From assembly GCF_000018885.1 (NCBI RefSeq), contig NC_010168.1, positions 2,728,001 through 2,792,000 on the forward strand: a stretch of 64,000 nt of DNA, read 5' to 3'. The notes below the pieces were generated by a model, which worked only from the letters and a program-made list of their open reading frames with translations, searched no databases and was not told where the DNA came from. Shown piece by piece: positions 57,475-64,000 of this stretch. The stretch's first letter is position 1; every line of letters begins with the position of its first letter. The position numbers and the translations under genes were made by a program. Source of the DNA: Renibacterium salmoninarum ATCC 33209 (lineage in GTDB: Bacteria > Actinomycetota > Actinomycetes > Actinomycetales > Micrococcaceae).

Positions 57475-57894
57475 CTATTTGGCAGATATCAAGCCTACGA
57501 CGACGAAGATCAATCCCAGTGCCGGAAGAATATAAGCCCCAATCATTACTGGAATGAAGAACAAGGTTGATTTTGGCGCGTAAAAAACGGGCCGCCCGGT
57601 ATTTGGGTCCACTGCTTGTACGGTCTGCTGCGTCATGGTGACGCCGTGTTCGTTAACGTACGGTTGAGCCAGTTGCTGATTGATGGTCACCGGTCGCGGT
57701 TTATCCATTTTAGGCAGCAAGAATTTTGCGAAAAGGAAGGTCAGAACTCCGCTCACAATGAGCCCAATGCCAATCAGCATTGCCGGAGTTTTGCCTCGTC
57801 CAGCGTTCAAAGCACCGCCAAGTGCCAAAGTCGGCAGCATGCCGAGAATAACGCAGAGCACAACTAAAATTCCCCAGCGGGACCAAATGACCAT
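57475..57894 (-). CDS. Hypothetical membrane protein
   Basis: 139 aa. Two N-terminal helices (WGILVVLCVILGMLPTLALG and MLIGIGLIVSGVLTFLFAKF), a polar loop with NEHGVTMTQQTVQAVDPNTG, and a C-terminal helix (LFFIPVMIGAYILPALGLIF). No family recognised. 41 bp upstream of (and on the same strand as) the pxpA fusion gene. Confidence 0.7.
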   Translation of the reverse strand: MVIWSRWGILVVLCVILGMLPTLALGGALNAGRGKTPAMLIGIGLIVSGVLTFLFAKFLLPKMDKPRPVTINQQLAQPYVNEHGVTMTQQTVQAVDPNTGRPVFYAPKSTLFFIPVMIGAYILPALGLIFVVVGLISAK

Positions 57895-57935
57895 TTCAGA
57901 ATTTTATATATTGAATTGATTTTTGCAAATTCCCG

Positions 57936-58571
57936 CTATGACGTGGGTTTGAACGGCAGATGAACAGTTAAAAATGAACTTGCGTCAATCAGCGCCGCTG
58001 CCCCCGTTGGGTGCCCCATACCTTCATAAAGCTCTTCGTTCAACAAGGTATTTTGCGCTAGCCATTCCTTGGTAAATTCAACCGCATCCGGGTTTATGAC
58101 CAAGTCAGCTTCATCCCTAGCCCAGAAGAACGGTTTTTTGGACTTAAGCGGCTCAAGTGCGGCAAGAAGATCATTGTCCAAGACAAACCCGGATAGTCCG
58201 ACGACGGCGGCAAAGTAGTCCGGGCGCAATCGCAACAGGGTGCTAGCCATTCCCATTCCTTGAGAATGTCCCAGTAAGCTCACGCTGCTGAAATTGAAAG
58301 TAGCCATTTCTGCATCAAGCCAGGCAAAGACCTTGTTCGCTGCCGTAACCACATCGGCAAAGTCATTGTTCAGGAAATAGTCCAACAAAAACCAGCCATA
58401 CATCTGGTCCATATCGAAGGGCCCACGAATCGCAGCACAAGTGAAACTCGGCGGCATCGCCGCGAACCGCGTCGCCATCGAATTCTCATCTGAGCCGTAT
58501 CCGTGCAGCATCACCAATAAGGGGGTTCCAACACGTTCAGACTCGGGCTTGGACCAGAGTGCATTGAGCAT
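57936..58571 (-). CDS. Alpha/beta hydrolase, phospholipase/carboxylesterase type
   Basis: 211 aa. Oxyanion LVMLHGYGSDENSMATRF-type start, nucleophile motif GHSQG (LLGHSQGMGMASTLLRLRPD), acid in DLVINPD and the His in YEGMGHPTG. Cytoplasmic esterase of unknown substrate. Intact. Confidence 0.87.
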   Translation of the reverse strand: MLNALWSKPESERVGTPLLVMLHGYGSDENSMATRFAAMPPSFTCAAIRGPFDMDQMYGWFLLDYFLNNDFADVVTAANKVFAWLDAEMATFNFSSVSLLGHSQGMGMASTLLRLRPDYFAAVVGLSGFVLDNDLLAALEPLKSKKPFFWARDEADLVINPDAVEFTKEWLAQNTLLNEELYEGMGHPTGAAALIDASSFLTVHLPFKPTS

Positions 58572-58666
58572 GGATCCAGCCTACGACGCAATCCGGCCCA
58601 GAGGCATACGCTATTCCCAGCGAACCTAGCCAGAGCGAATTGGGTGTCGGCAGCTTTGGAGGAGCA

Positions 58667-59678
58667 ATGAACGAGCAGACACCCGGCACCGAACCTGACG
58701 GCGCACCGACACTATCCAAAGTGATTGCCTTAGCTGGTAGTGACGATGACACCGGGAAGGAAAGCACCTTCACGGTGATCCTGGCCTTTGCCGCAAACCT
58801 AGTAATTGCGATCGCGAAGTCCATAGCTGCGGCGTTAACCAGCTCGGCCTCAATGACTGCTGAGGCGGCACACTCCTGGGCCGATGCAGGTAATGAGATA
58901 TTTTTGCTCGTCGCGGACCGCCGATCGCAGAAACCAAGGGATGCTCGGCAGCCAATGGGCTACGGGCGCGAGGCCTACGTCTGGTCGATGTTCGCAGCCT
59001 TTGGCTTATTCACTGCCGGTGCAGTCGTTTCAATAATGCACGGAGTCCAGGAGTTGTTCAGCCCGGAGCCGGCTAGCGATTTCTTGATTGCCTATAATTG
59101 TCTTGGCAGTCTCGTTCGTGCTGGAAGGAATCTCGTTTAGCCAGGCGTACCGGCAGGCCTGCAAGACGGCGAAAGCGCTCAACACGAGTACTTTGGAGCA
59201 CGTCGCCAAGAGTTCGAATCCCACCCTGCGCGCCGTATTTGCTGAGGACGCGGCGGCATTGATTGGCTTGCTCATCGCGTTCTTGGGCATCTTTTTACAC
59301 CAGCTGACGGGCTCGCCCATCCCAGACGCACCTGGCTCGATCGCCGTCGGCGTGCTGTTGGCGGTAGTCGCCGTGGTGCTCATCGACCGAAATCACCGTT
59401 TCTTGATCGGCCAATCGCTGAGCCCAGAAACCGAAAAACTCGCAGTTGGGCTGCTATTGCAGCGGCCAGAAATTGATCGAGTAACTTACATCCATCTGGA
59501 ATTCGTCGGGCCAAGCAAGCTTTACGTCGTTGCTGCGGTAGATATGGTGGGCAATGAAGACGAAGACGACGTCGCAATTCGATTACGTCGGTTGGAGCGC
59601 GAGTTGGAAAACCTTCGCTACATCGAAGAAGCGGTAATTACCTTATCTACCAAGGATGAGCCGTCACTTTCTGGTTGA
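58667..59678 (+). pseudogene. Cation diffusion facilitator transporter, frameshifted
   Basis: CDF metal exporter. ATG 58667 after TTGGAGGAGCA. The first part has AAALTSSASMTAEAAHSWAD then AGNEIFLLVADRRSQKP (HxxxD metal site). After ASDFLIAY the frame shifts; the second continues IVLAVSFVLEGISFSQAYRQ and AEDAAALIGLLIAFLGIFLH through the cytoplasmic domain. One inserted A in TATAATTG (about 59095) explains it. Recent inactivation is likely. Confidence 0.87.
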
Positions 59679-59892
59679 TTTTTTCTGACCGTTCCTCCCC
59701 ACTACCAGCACAGATTTCGTGGGGCATAACGGGTTCTCCCCAATTTTGAGAGCTGATAGCGGGCCAGGAGTGTCCGCTACGAAAACGTGGCTGTACTCCT
59801 CCACAAAAGCGCCAAGTAGCAAATACCTCACATGGTTTCGTGTATCGAAAGCTCTAGTCTGGATCTCAGCTTCCCGTGGTCAAACTTCAGAC

Positions 59893-60708
59893 ATGGCAAA
59901 TGTGACTGAAGTTCTACTAATCAATGGCGGTTGCGCAAGGTGGAAGCGGCTAGCCCAAGACGGCGTCACTGGCAGGGTGCTCCGCCGCGCCCTAGATTCG
60001 GGAGAGGTCATTAGATATGCGCGCGGCGTTTATGGCTTGCCAACGGTAAGCCCGCTCCGAATCAAAATGCATGAATCTGGGGGCGAGCCCGCCTGCCTGA
60101 CTGCGGCAAATGAGCGAGGGTGGTGGGTGTTGAACCCGCCAAAAACGCCGCATATTTCGGTCGATCACGGCGGCCAGACTATCGACTTTGTCAAAAACCG
60201 AAGTCGGCTACCGCTTTCCGCTTTGGACGTCATGATCCAAGTCCTCAAGTGTGCACCCGAGCTCGACGCACTAGTTACCTTGACCTCTGCGGTCCGGAAG
60301 AAGGAGATAAATCTCGCCGAATTGCTGATCCGCATTCGTGGTTCCCGCTTAGCGCGAACTCGCGCCATTGTGGCGAGAGTCGACCTACATGCAGAGTCTG
60401 CGCTTGAAGTCGCATCTAGATACCATCTTGAAAATGCCGGCTTCGTAGTGACTTCTCAGGTCTATTTACCGGGAATGGGCCGAATGGATCAGTGCATCAA
60501 TGGCGTCCTAGCGTTGGAGCTGATGGGTCGCGAATTTCACCTTTCCGCGGCCGCATTTAATGAAGATCTGCGTCGATTCAATGCGTACACCACATCAGGG
60601 ATCCCGGTACTTCGGGTTGGCTACGCGCAAGTAGTCCACAGCCCCGAAGAATTCTTGAACTTAGTGCACAGAGCATTGGCAACCATTGCGGAGGCCGTGC
60701 CCCACTGA
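59893..60708 (+). CDS. AbiEi-type antitoxin-domain protein with DUF559-like endonuclease domain
   Basis: 271 aa. An N-terminal winged-helix region (GVTGRVLRRALDSGEVIRYA then RGVYGLP) like AbiEi/transcriptional antitoxin domains; C-terminal Vsr/DUF559-like fold (GMGRMDQCINGVLALELMGR then EFHLSAAAFNEDLRRFNAYT). Where relatives have an E-x-D acidic pair (VEVDG) this protein has ELMG, so the nuclease site may be dead. No AbiEii toxin gene is adjacent, so it is an orphan. ATG 59893; further upstream is open but not conserved. Confidence 0.72.
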   Translation: MANVTEVLLINGGCARWKRLAQDGVTGRVLRRALDSGEVIRYARGVYGLPTVSPLRIKMHESGGEPACLTAANERGWWVLNPPKTPHISVDHGGQTIDFVKNRSRLPLSALDVMIQVLKCAPELDALVTLTSAVRKKEINLAELLIRIRGSRLARTRAIVARVDLHAESALEVASRYHLENAGFVVTSQVYLPGMGRMDQCINGVLALELMGREFHLSAAAFNEDLRRFNAYTTSGIPVLRVGYAQVVHSPEEFLNLVHRALATIAEAVPH

Positions 60709-60734
60709 AGCACGGCAAATGTGGGGCGCGCTGG

Positions 60735-60771
60735 TTCCTCCCCGCAGACGGCGTTTTTGTGTGGGGAGGAA
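60735..60771. terminator. Hairpin after the AbiEi-like gene
   Basis: TTCCTCCCCGCA, loop of 13 containing TTTTT, then TGTGGGGAGGAA (11 of 12 paired plus one G-T). 27 bp past the stop; probable terminator. Confidence 0.6.
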
Positions 60772-60814
60772 GATCCGGTCATTTTTTGACCTAAAGATAA
60801 GAAATACTTACCCC

Positions 60815-61787
60815 ATGGCAAATACCAGCTCGCGAACGCTCCGAATTGCTTTCGCTTCTGCAGCATCATCGTTTCTGGCCAGGCAATGATTTGGCCGAAA
60901 AGCTGGAGGTCTCGCTTCGCACACTCCGACGCGACGTTGAGCGGCTTCGGGAACTTGGCTACCCCGTTGAGGCTCGTCGCGGCACTGACGGCGGCTATCA
61001 GCTAGCGGCTGGCGCGTCGCTACCACCATTAGTGGTCGACGACGAAGAGGCAGTCGCGCTGACGATCGGGCTGCGCCTGGCCGCACAGGGTGCAATCAAC
61101 GGAATCGAAGAGGCCTCGATCAGTGCTTTGGCAAAGGTTATCCAGGTAATGCCTGCTAGGTTAAGGCGCCGCGTGGAAGCACTACAGCTTGCCACGGTGC
61201 CTTCAGGATCGGCTCCCGGCCCGGTCGTGGACGCTACCGTGCTCACCACTATTGCGCAAGCCTGCCGAGATGAAGAACGGCTCGACTTTTCCTACACAGC
61301 TCATAATGGTGAGCAAACCGAACGCCATGTGGAACCGCGCCGGCTGGTCGCCGTCGGCCAGCGCTGGTATTTAGTGGCTTATGATCTAACCCGCCATGAT
61401 TGGCTAAGCTTCCGCCTGGACCGGCTACGCGAGCCGAAAAATACTGCCGAACGGTTCCGCAGTAGAAAGATACCCGCGCTTAACGCCGCAGAATTCGTGC
61501 AAAACAGCCTAAGCGGCACGATCTCTGGCCCGAATAATTACCACATTTTGCTTCACGCCTCTGGTCGTGAAATTCGCGATCGATTAGGTGCATGGGCGCA
61601 ACTCACCGAGGTGGCTCACGAGAGTTGCGAGCTCACCATCTCAAGCTATTCAGCTACCTGGGCTGTCTTTGCTGCACTGAGTGCCGAAGTTAAATTTGAG
61701 CTGATTGAGGGCATTGGCTTTGCTGAAATCCTCGAATCTTGGCGGCAACAAATTGAACAAAACCTGAAAGTTTCTGCAAAACCTTGA
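60815..61787 (+). pseudogene. WYL-domain (YafY/PafC-type) transcriptional regulator, frameshifted at codon 10
   Basis: ATG 60815 encodes MANTSSRTLR, then an extra A (about 60844) shifts the frame. Removing it gives LLSLLQHHRFWPGNDLAEKL and a complete HTH (SLRTLRRDVERLRELGYPVE), WYL domain (VEPRRLVAVGQRWYLVAYDL) and WCX-like C-terminus. The body is intact, so a TTG start at 60846 could rescue a protein lacking only the first ten residues. Ligand and targets unknown. Confidence 0.75.
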
Positions 61788-61895
61788 CAATAAACTGCAA
61801 ATAAAGTGAAACTGTCTTGCATAAGACCGCAAGCAGGGGGCGCGGCACGCAATACTCGCAGAAAAGTTTTATCTCTTCTCGAATTAGGAGCCCCA

Positions 61896-62750
61896 GTGCC
61901 AAATCTACGTACTCGAACGGTCGCCGTTGCAGTCGGCGGCCTCCTGATCGCCTCCGGCGCGATAGCTGGAACAGCAGCACAAGCCAACGCAGTATCCTCT
62001 TTAGCCCCAGCAATCACGGCAGTTTCGGCCGCAAGCACGGGCGACCTGTCCGCTCCGGCCAAAAAGGAAATCGCGATGCAACTTGTGTGCAGCGCAGAAA
62101 ACTCCTCCCTAGATTGGAAAGCCCAGTACGGCTACATCGAAGACATCGATGACGACCGCGGCTACACCGGAGGCATAATCGGCTTCACCTCGGGCACCGG
62201 AGACATGCTCGAGCTGGTGCAAAACTATGCAAATACCAAGCCAGACAACAACGTCCTCAAGCCTTTCCTGCCGGTACTCCGCAAAGTCAACGGCACAAAA
62301 TCTCACGAAGGACTGGGCCAGAAATACGTTGACGCTTGGCATCAGGCAGCTAAAGACTCCGTGTTCCTCAAGGAACAAGACAAATTGCGAGACAGTATGT
62401 ATTTCAACCCCGCGGTCAGCCAAGGTAAGTCGGACGGATTGAGCAATCTGGGTCAATTCATGTATTACGACGCAATTTTCATGCACGGCCCCGGCGACTC
62501 ATCCGACTCCTTCGGTGGCATCAGGAAATCGGCCATGAAGAACGCGAAGACACCGGCGCAGGGTGGCGACGAGAAGACCTATCTGCAAGCCTTCGCCACT
62601 GCGCGGAAGAAAATCATGAAGCAAGAAAATGCACATTCAGATACTTCACGCGTGGACGACGCGCAGCTAAAGTTCCTCAACGAAGGCAACTACGATCTGC
62701 ACACACCATTGAAGTGGAAGGTCTACGGAGACCCGTACGAGATCAAGTAA
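61896..62750 (+). CDS. csn: Secreted chitosanase, glycoside hydrolase family 46
   Basis: 284 aa. GTG 61896 with TAGGAG seven bases upstream is chosen over an ATG at 61806. The signal peptide (VAVAVGGLLIASGAIAGTAA, cut near ANA) is followed by a GH46 domain. Catalytic Glu68 is in SAENSSLDW; Asp86, in EDIDDDRGYTGGIIGF, lies 18 residues on, as in Streptomyces chitosanase. Endo-hydrolysis of chitosan. Ends NYDLHTPLKWKVYGDPYEIK. Intact, with its own palindromic terminator. Confidence 0.93.
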   Translation: MPNLRTRTVAVAVGGLLIASGAIAGTAAQANAVSSLAPAITAVSAASTGDLSAPAKKEIAMQLVCSAENSSLDWKAQYGYIEDIDDDRGYTGGIIGFTSGTGDMLELVQNYANTKPDNNVLKPFLPVLRKVNGTKSHEGLGQKYVDAWHQAAKDSVFLKEQDKLRDSMYFNPAVSQGKSDGLSNLGQFMYYDAIFMHGPGDSSDSFGGIRKSAMKNAKTPAQGGDEKTYLQAFATARKKIMKQENAHSDTSRVDDAQLKFLNEGNYDLHTPLKWKVYGDPYEIK

Positions 62751-62761
62751 TTCCTCAGCGT

Positions 62762-62793
62762 GAGGGGCGTAGCCAATATTGGCTACGCCCCTC
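62762..62793. terminator. 32-bp perfect palindrome after the chitosanase gene
   Basis: GAGGGGCGTAGCCAAT followed immediately by its reverse complement, 12 bp past the stop, then CTATTGCGTT. Terminator, though the U-tract is poor. Confidence 0.75.
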
Positions 62794-62894
62794 TATTGCG
62801 TTATGGCCTTATTGACTTTCAAAGATAAACACAGATAACGTCATTTAAACCAACATTGATGTGACTCGCATCACCGAGGATTCAGAGGACTAGC

Positions 62895-63683
62895 GTGTTT
62901 GCCCACGAAAGGCACGAACGGATCGCCGGATTGGCCGCAAGCGACGGTCGCGTCAGCGTTCAGGAACTTGCCGAGCTCTTCGACGTCACCCAGGAAACAG
63001 TTCGACGCGATCTTGACTTGCTAGAGTCCGCCGGGAAACTCCGTCGAGTTCATGGCGGCGCAATCGCCTTGGACCGGCTGAGTATGGTGGAGCCCAGCCT
63101 GAATGAGCGGCAAAGTCAAAACCAAGATGAAAAACGCCGAATTGCCAATGCTGCTTTGGATTTTCTGCCCGCCTCTAGCACTGCGTCAATTATTCTCGAT
63201 GCGGGAACCGCCACCGAGATGTTTGCTGAGGGCCTAGCCAGTTGGGCGCCATCGGCCGCCGCACGAGAACTCCTTGTCATCACTAATGCAATCCCCATTG
63301 CGCATCGGCTAGTTAGTAACTCAGCACTCAATGTGGAAATCTTAGGCGGCCGGGTTCGCGGGCTGACTAGCTCAGCTGTAGGCGGATCGGTAACAAACCA
63401 GCTTGATGGATTGCGACCAGATATCGCCTTCATTGGCGCAAACGGCGTTGATAGTGAATTCGGCTTAAGCACGCCGGACTCATTAGAAGCAGCAGTCAAA
63501 GCAGCCATGGTCCACTCTGCGCACCTGGTGGTTGCGTTAGTGGACTCTTCGAAACTCGATCAACAAAGCCTGGTTAGATTTGCCGCGCTAGATGCGATAG
63601 ATGTGCTGATCACCGATGCCGCACCCGAGCCAGAATTAGCAACTGCTCTAGCTCATGCCAGCGTGGATGTGCTGATCGCATGA
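62895..63683 (+). CDS. DeoR-family regulator of the fructose operon
   Basis: 262 aa. GTG start after AGAGGACTAGC. HTH ERIAGLAASDGRVSVQELAE then LFDVTQETVRRDLDLLESAG, the HGGA motif and a sugar-phosphate domain (LDAGTATEMFAEGLA, ITNAIPIAHRL, FIGANGVD). Overlaps the 1-phosphofructokinase start by 4 bp, so it is probably FruR and responds to fructose-1-phosphate. Intact. Confidence 0.88.
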   Translation: MFAHERHERIAGLAASDGRVSVQELAELFDVTQETVRRDLDLLESAGKLRRVHGGAIALDRLSMVEPSLNERQSQNQDEKRRIANAALDFLPASSTASIILDAGTATEMFAEGLASWAPSAAARELLVITNAIPIAHRLVSNSALNVEILGGRVRGLTSSAVGGSVTNQLDGLRPDIAFIGANGVDSEFGLSTPDSLEAAVKAAMVHSAHLVVALVDSSKLDQQSLVRFAALDAIDVLITDAAPEPELATALAHASVDVLIA

Positions 63684-64000
63684 TCGTAACCCTCACACCG
63701 AATCCCAGTTTGGACCGGACTATTGAGCTCGGTATGCCCTTAGCTCGCGGCGAAGTGCAGCGCGCAGCGGCCGCGCAACAACAGCCAGGCGGCAAAGGAG
63801 TCAATATCGCTCGCGCCCTGACCGCGTCCGACGTCGATTGCTTGGCTCTTTTGCCCGGCTCAGCGGAGGATGCGGTACTTGTCGCATTGCGCAGTCAAGG
63901 CATTGCACATCTCGGATTGCCGATTAGCGCAGCGCTTCGTTCAAACGTCACGATTACTGAGCCCGACGGTACAACCACCAAGGTTAATGAGCCCGGGCCA
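63680..64000 (+). CDS. fruK: 1-phosphofructokinase, N-terminal part (runs off window)
   Basis: PfkB-family sugar kinase. IVTLTPNPSLDRTIELG and QQQPGGKGVNIARALTASDV are the two N-terminal signatures of 1-phosphofructokinase, which converts fructose-1-phosphate to fructose-1,6-bisphosphate. ATG 63680 overlaps the DeoR gene. A PTS fructose transporter gene is expected next, beyond the window. Confidence 0.9.
   Translation, partial: MIVTLTPNPSLDRTIELGMPLARGEVQRAAAAQQQPGGKGVNIARALTASDVDCLALLPGSAEDAVLVALRSQGIAHLGLPISAALRSNVTITEPDGTTTKVNEPGP

Noticed and set aside
59679..60790. Small defence island around the AbiEi-like gene
   Set aside because: Neighbours are a CDF transporter and a WYL regulator with no toxin, nuclease or other partner gene; treated as an orphan.

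Overview
The window comes from a high-G+C Gram-positive actinobacterium of the Arthrobacter/Micrococcaceae type. Protein families, GTG starts, 4-bp ATGA gene overlaps, mid-50s G+C by eye, two IS3-family elements and very heavy gene decay all fit Renibacterium salmoninarum. That species name is an inference from the gene set and decay pattern; no search was run.

Layout. 1-128: start of a threonine ammonia-lyase gene leaving the window. 0.3-4.3 kb: galactose locus (broken galM, DeoR-type regulator, galT, galK). 4.3-10 kb: a 48-aa membrane peptide, a Bax-inhibitor-1 protein, an oxalate/formate-type MFS transporter with its small subunit stopped by a nonsense codon, a broken SDR, and SoxR with a SoxR box driving a broken, probably leaderless MFS pump. 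10.1-14.8 kb: a dead IS3 element that has cut into a sugar ABC transporter locus, followed by its LacI-type regulator. 14.8-21.1 kb: nadE, a membrane protein, an ABC exporter pair, exonuclease III, DoxX. 21.2-27.7 kb: an alpha-glucoside uptake and hydrolysis locus (LacI, small membrane protein, two permeases, binding protein, GH13), with three genes broken. 27.8-30.1 kb: a tightly overlapping Asp23/AmaP-type envelope-stress operon. 30.3-37 kb: a decayed fabF, a lipoprotein, Glu-Asp-Phe tRNA genes, GNAT, a zinc peptidase, an NlpC/P60 hydrolase, and a junction between truncated uspA-like and NCS2 permease genes. 37.3-43 kb: two secreted surface proteins; the second is a very long repeat protein with a C-terminal LPSTG sorting signal and one internal stop codon. 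43-50 kb: bdhA, broken methyltransferases and TetR, a second IS3 element, a GH15 glucosidase. 50-57.4 kb: LacI plus polyol dehydrogenase, a broken GDPD, DUF445, and the 5-oxoprolinase genes pxpC/B/A. 57.5-64 kb: esterase, broken CDF transporter, AbiEi-like protein, WYL regulator, GH46 chitosanase, and DeoR-fruK leaving the window.

The dominant signal is genome decay. About twenty genes carry lesions that can be read directly: in-frame TAA/TAG/TGA codons, single-base indels, and two short tandem duplications (10 and 7 bp). Many neighbours are intact, which argues against poor sequence quality. Long perfect palindromes with 13-27 bp arms recur. Most sit between genes as terminators, but one lies inside a broken SDR gene and one at the truncated 5' end of galM.

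Functionally the window is biased to sugar and polymer use (galactose, alpha-glucosides, glucans, chitosan, polyols, fructose) under LacI/DeoR control, and much of that capacity is being lost. Surface and envelope genes are better kept, apart from the stop codon in the LPSTG protein. I found no CRISPR array, rRNA gene, prophage or complete defence island.
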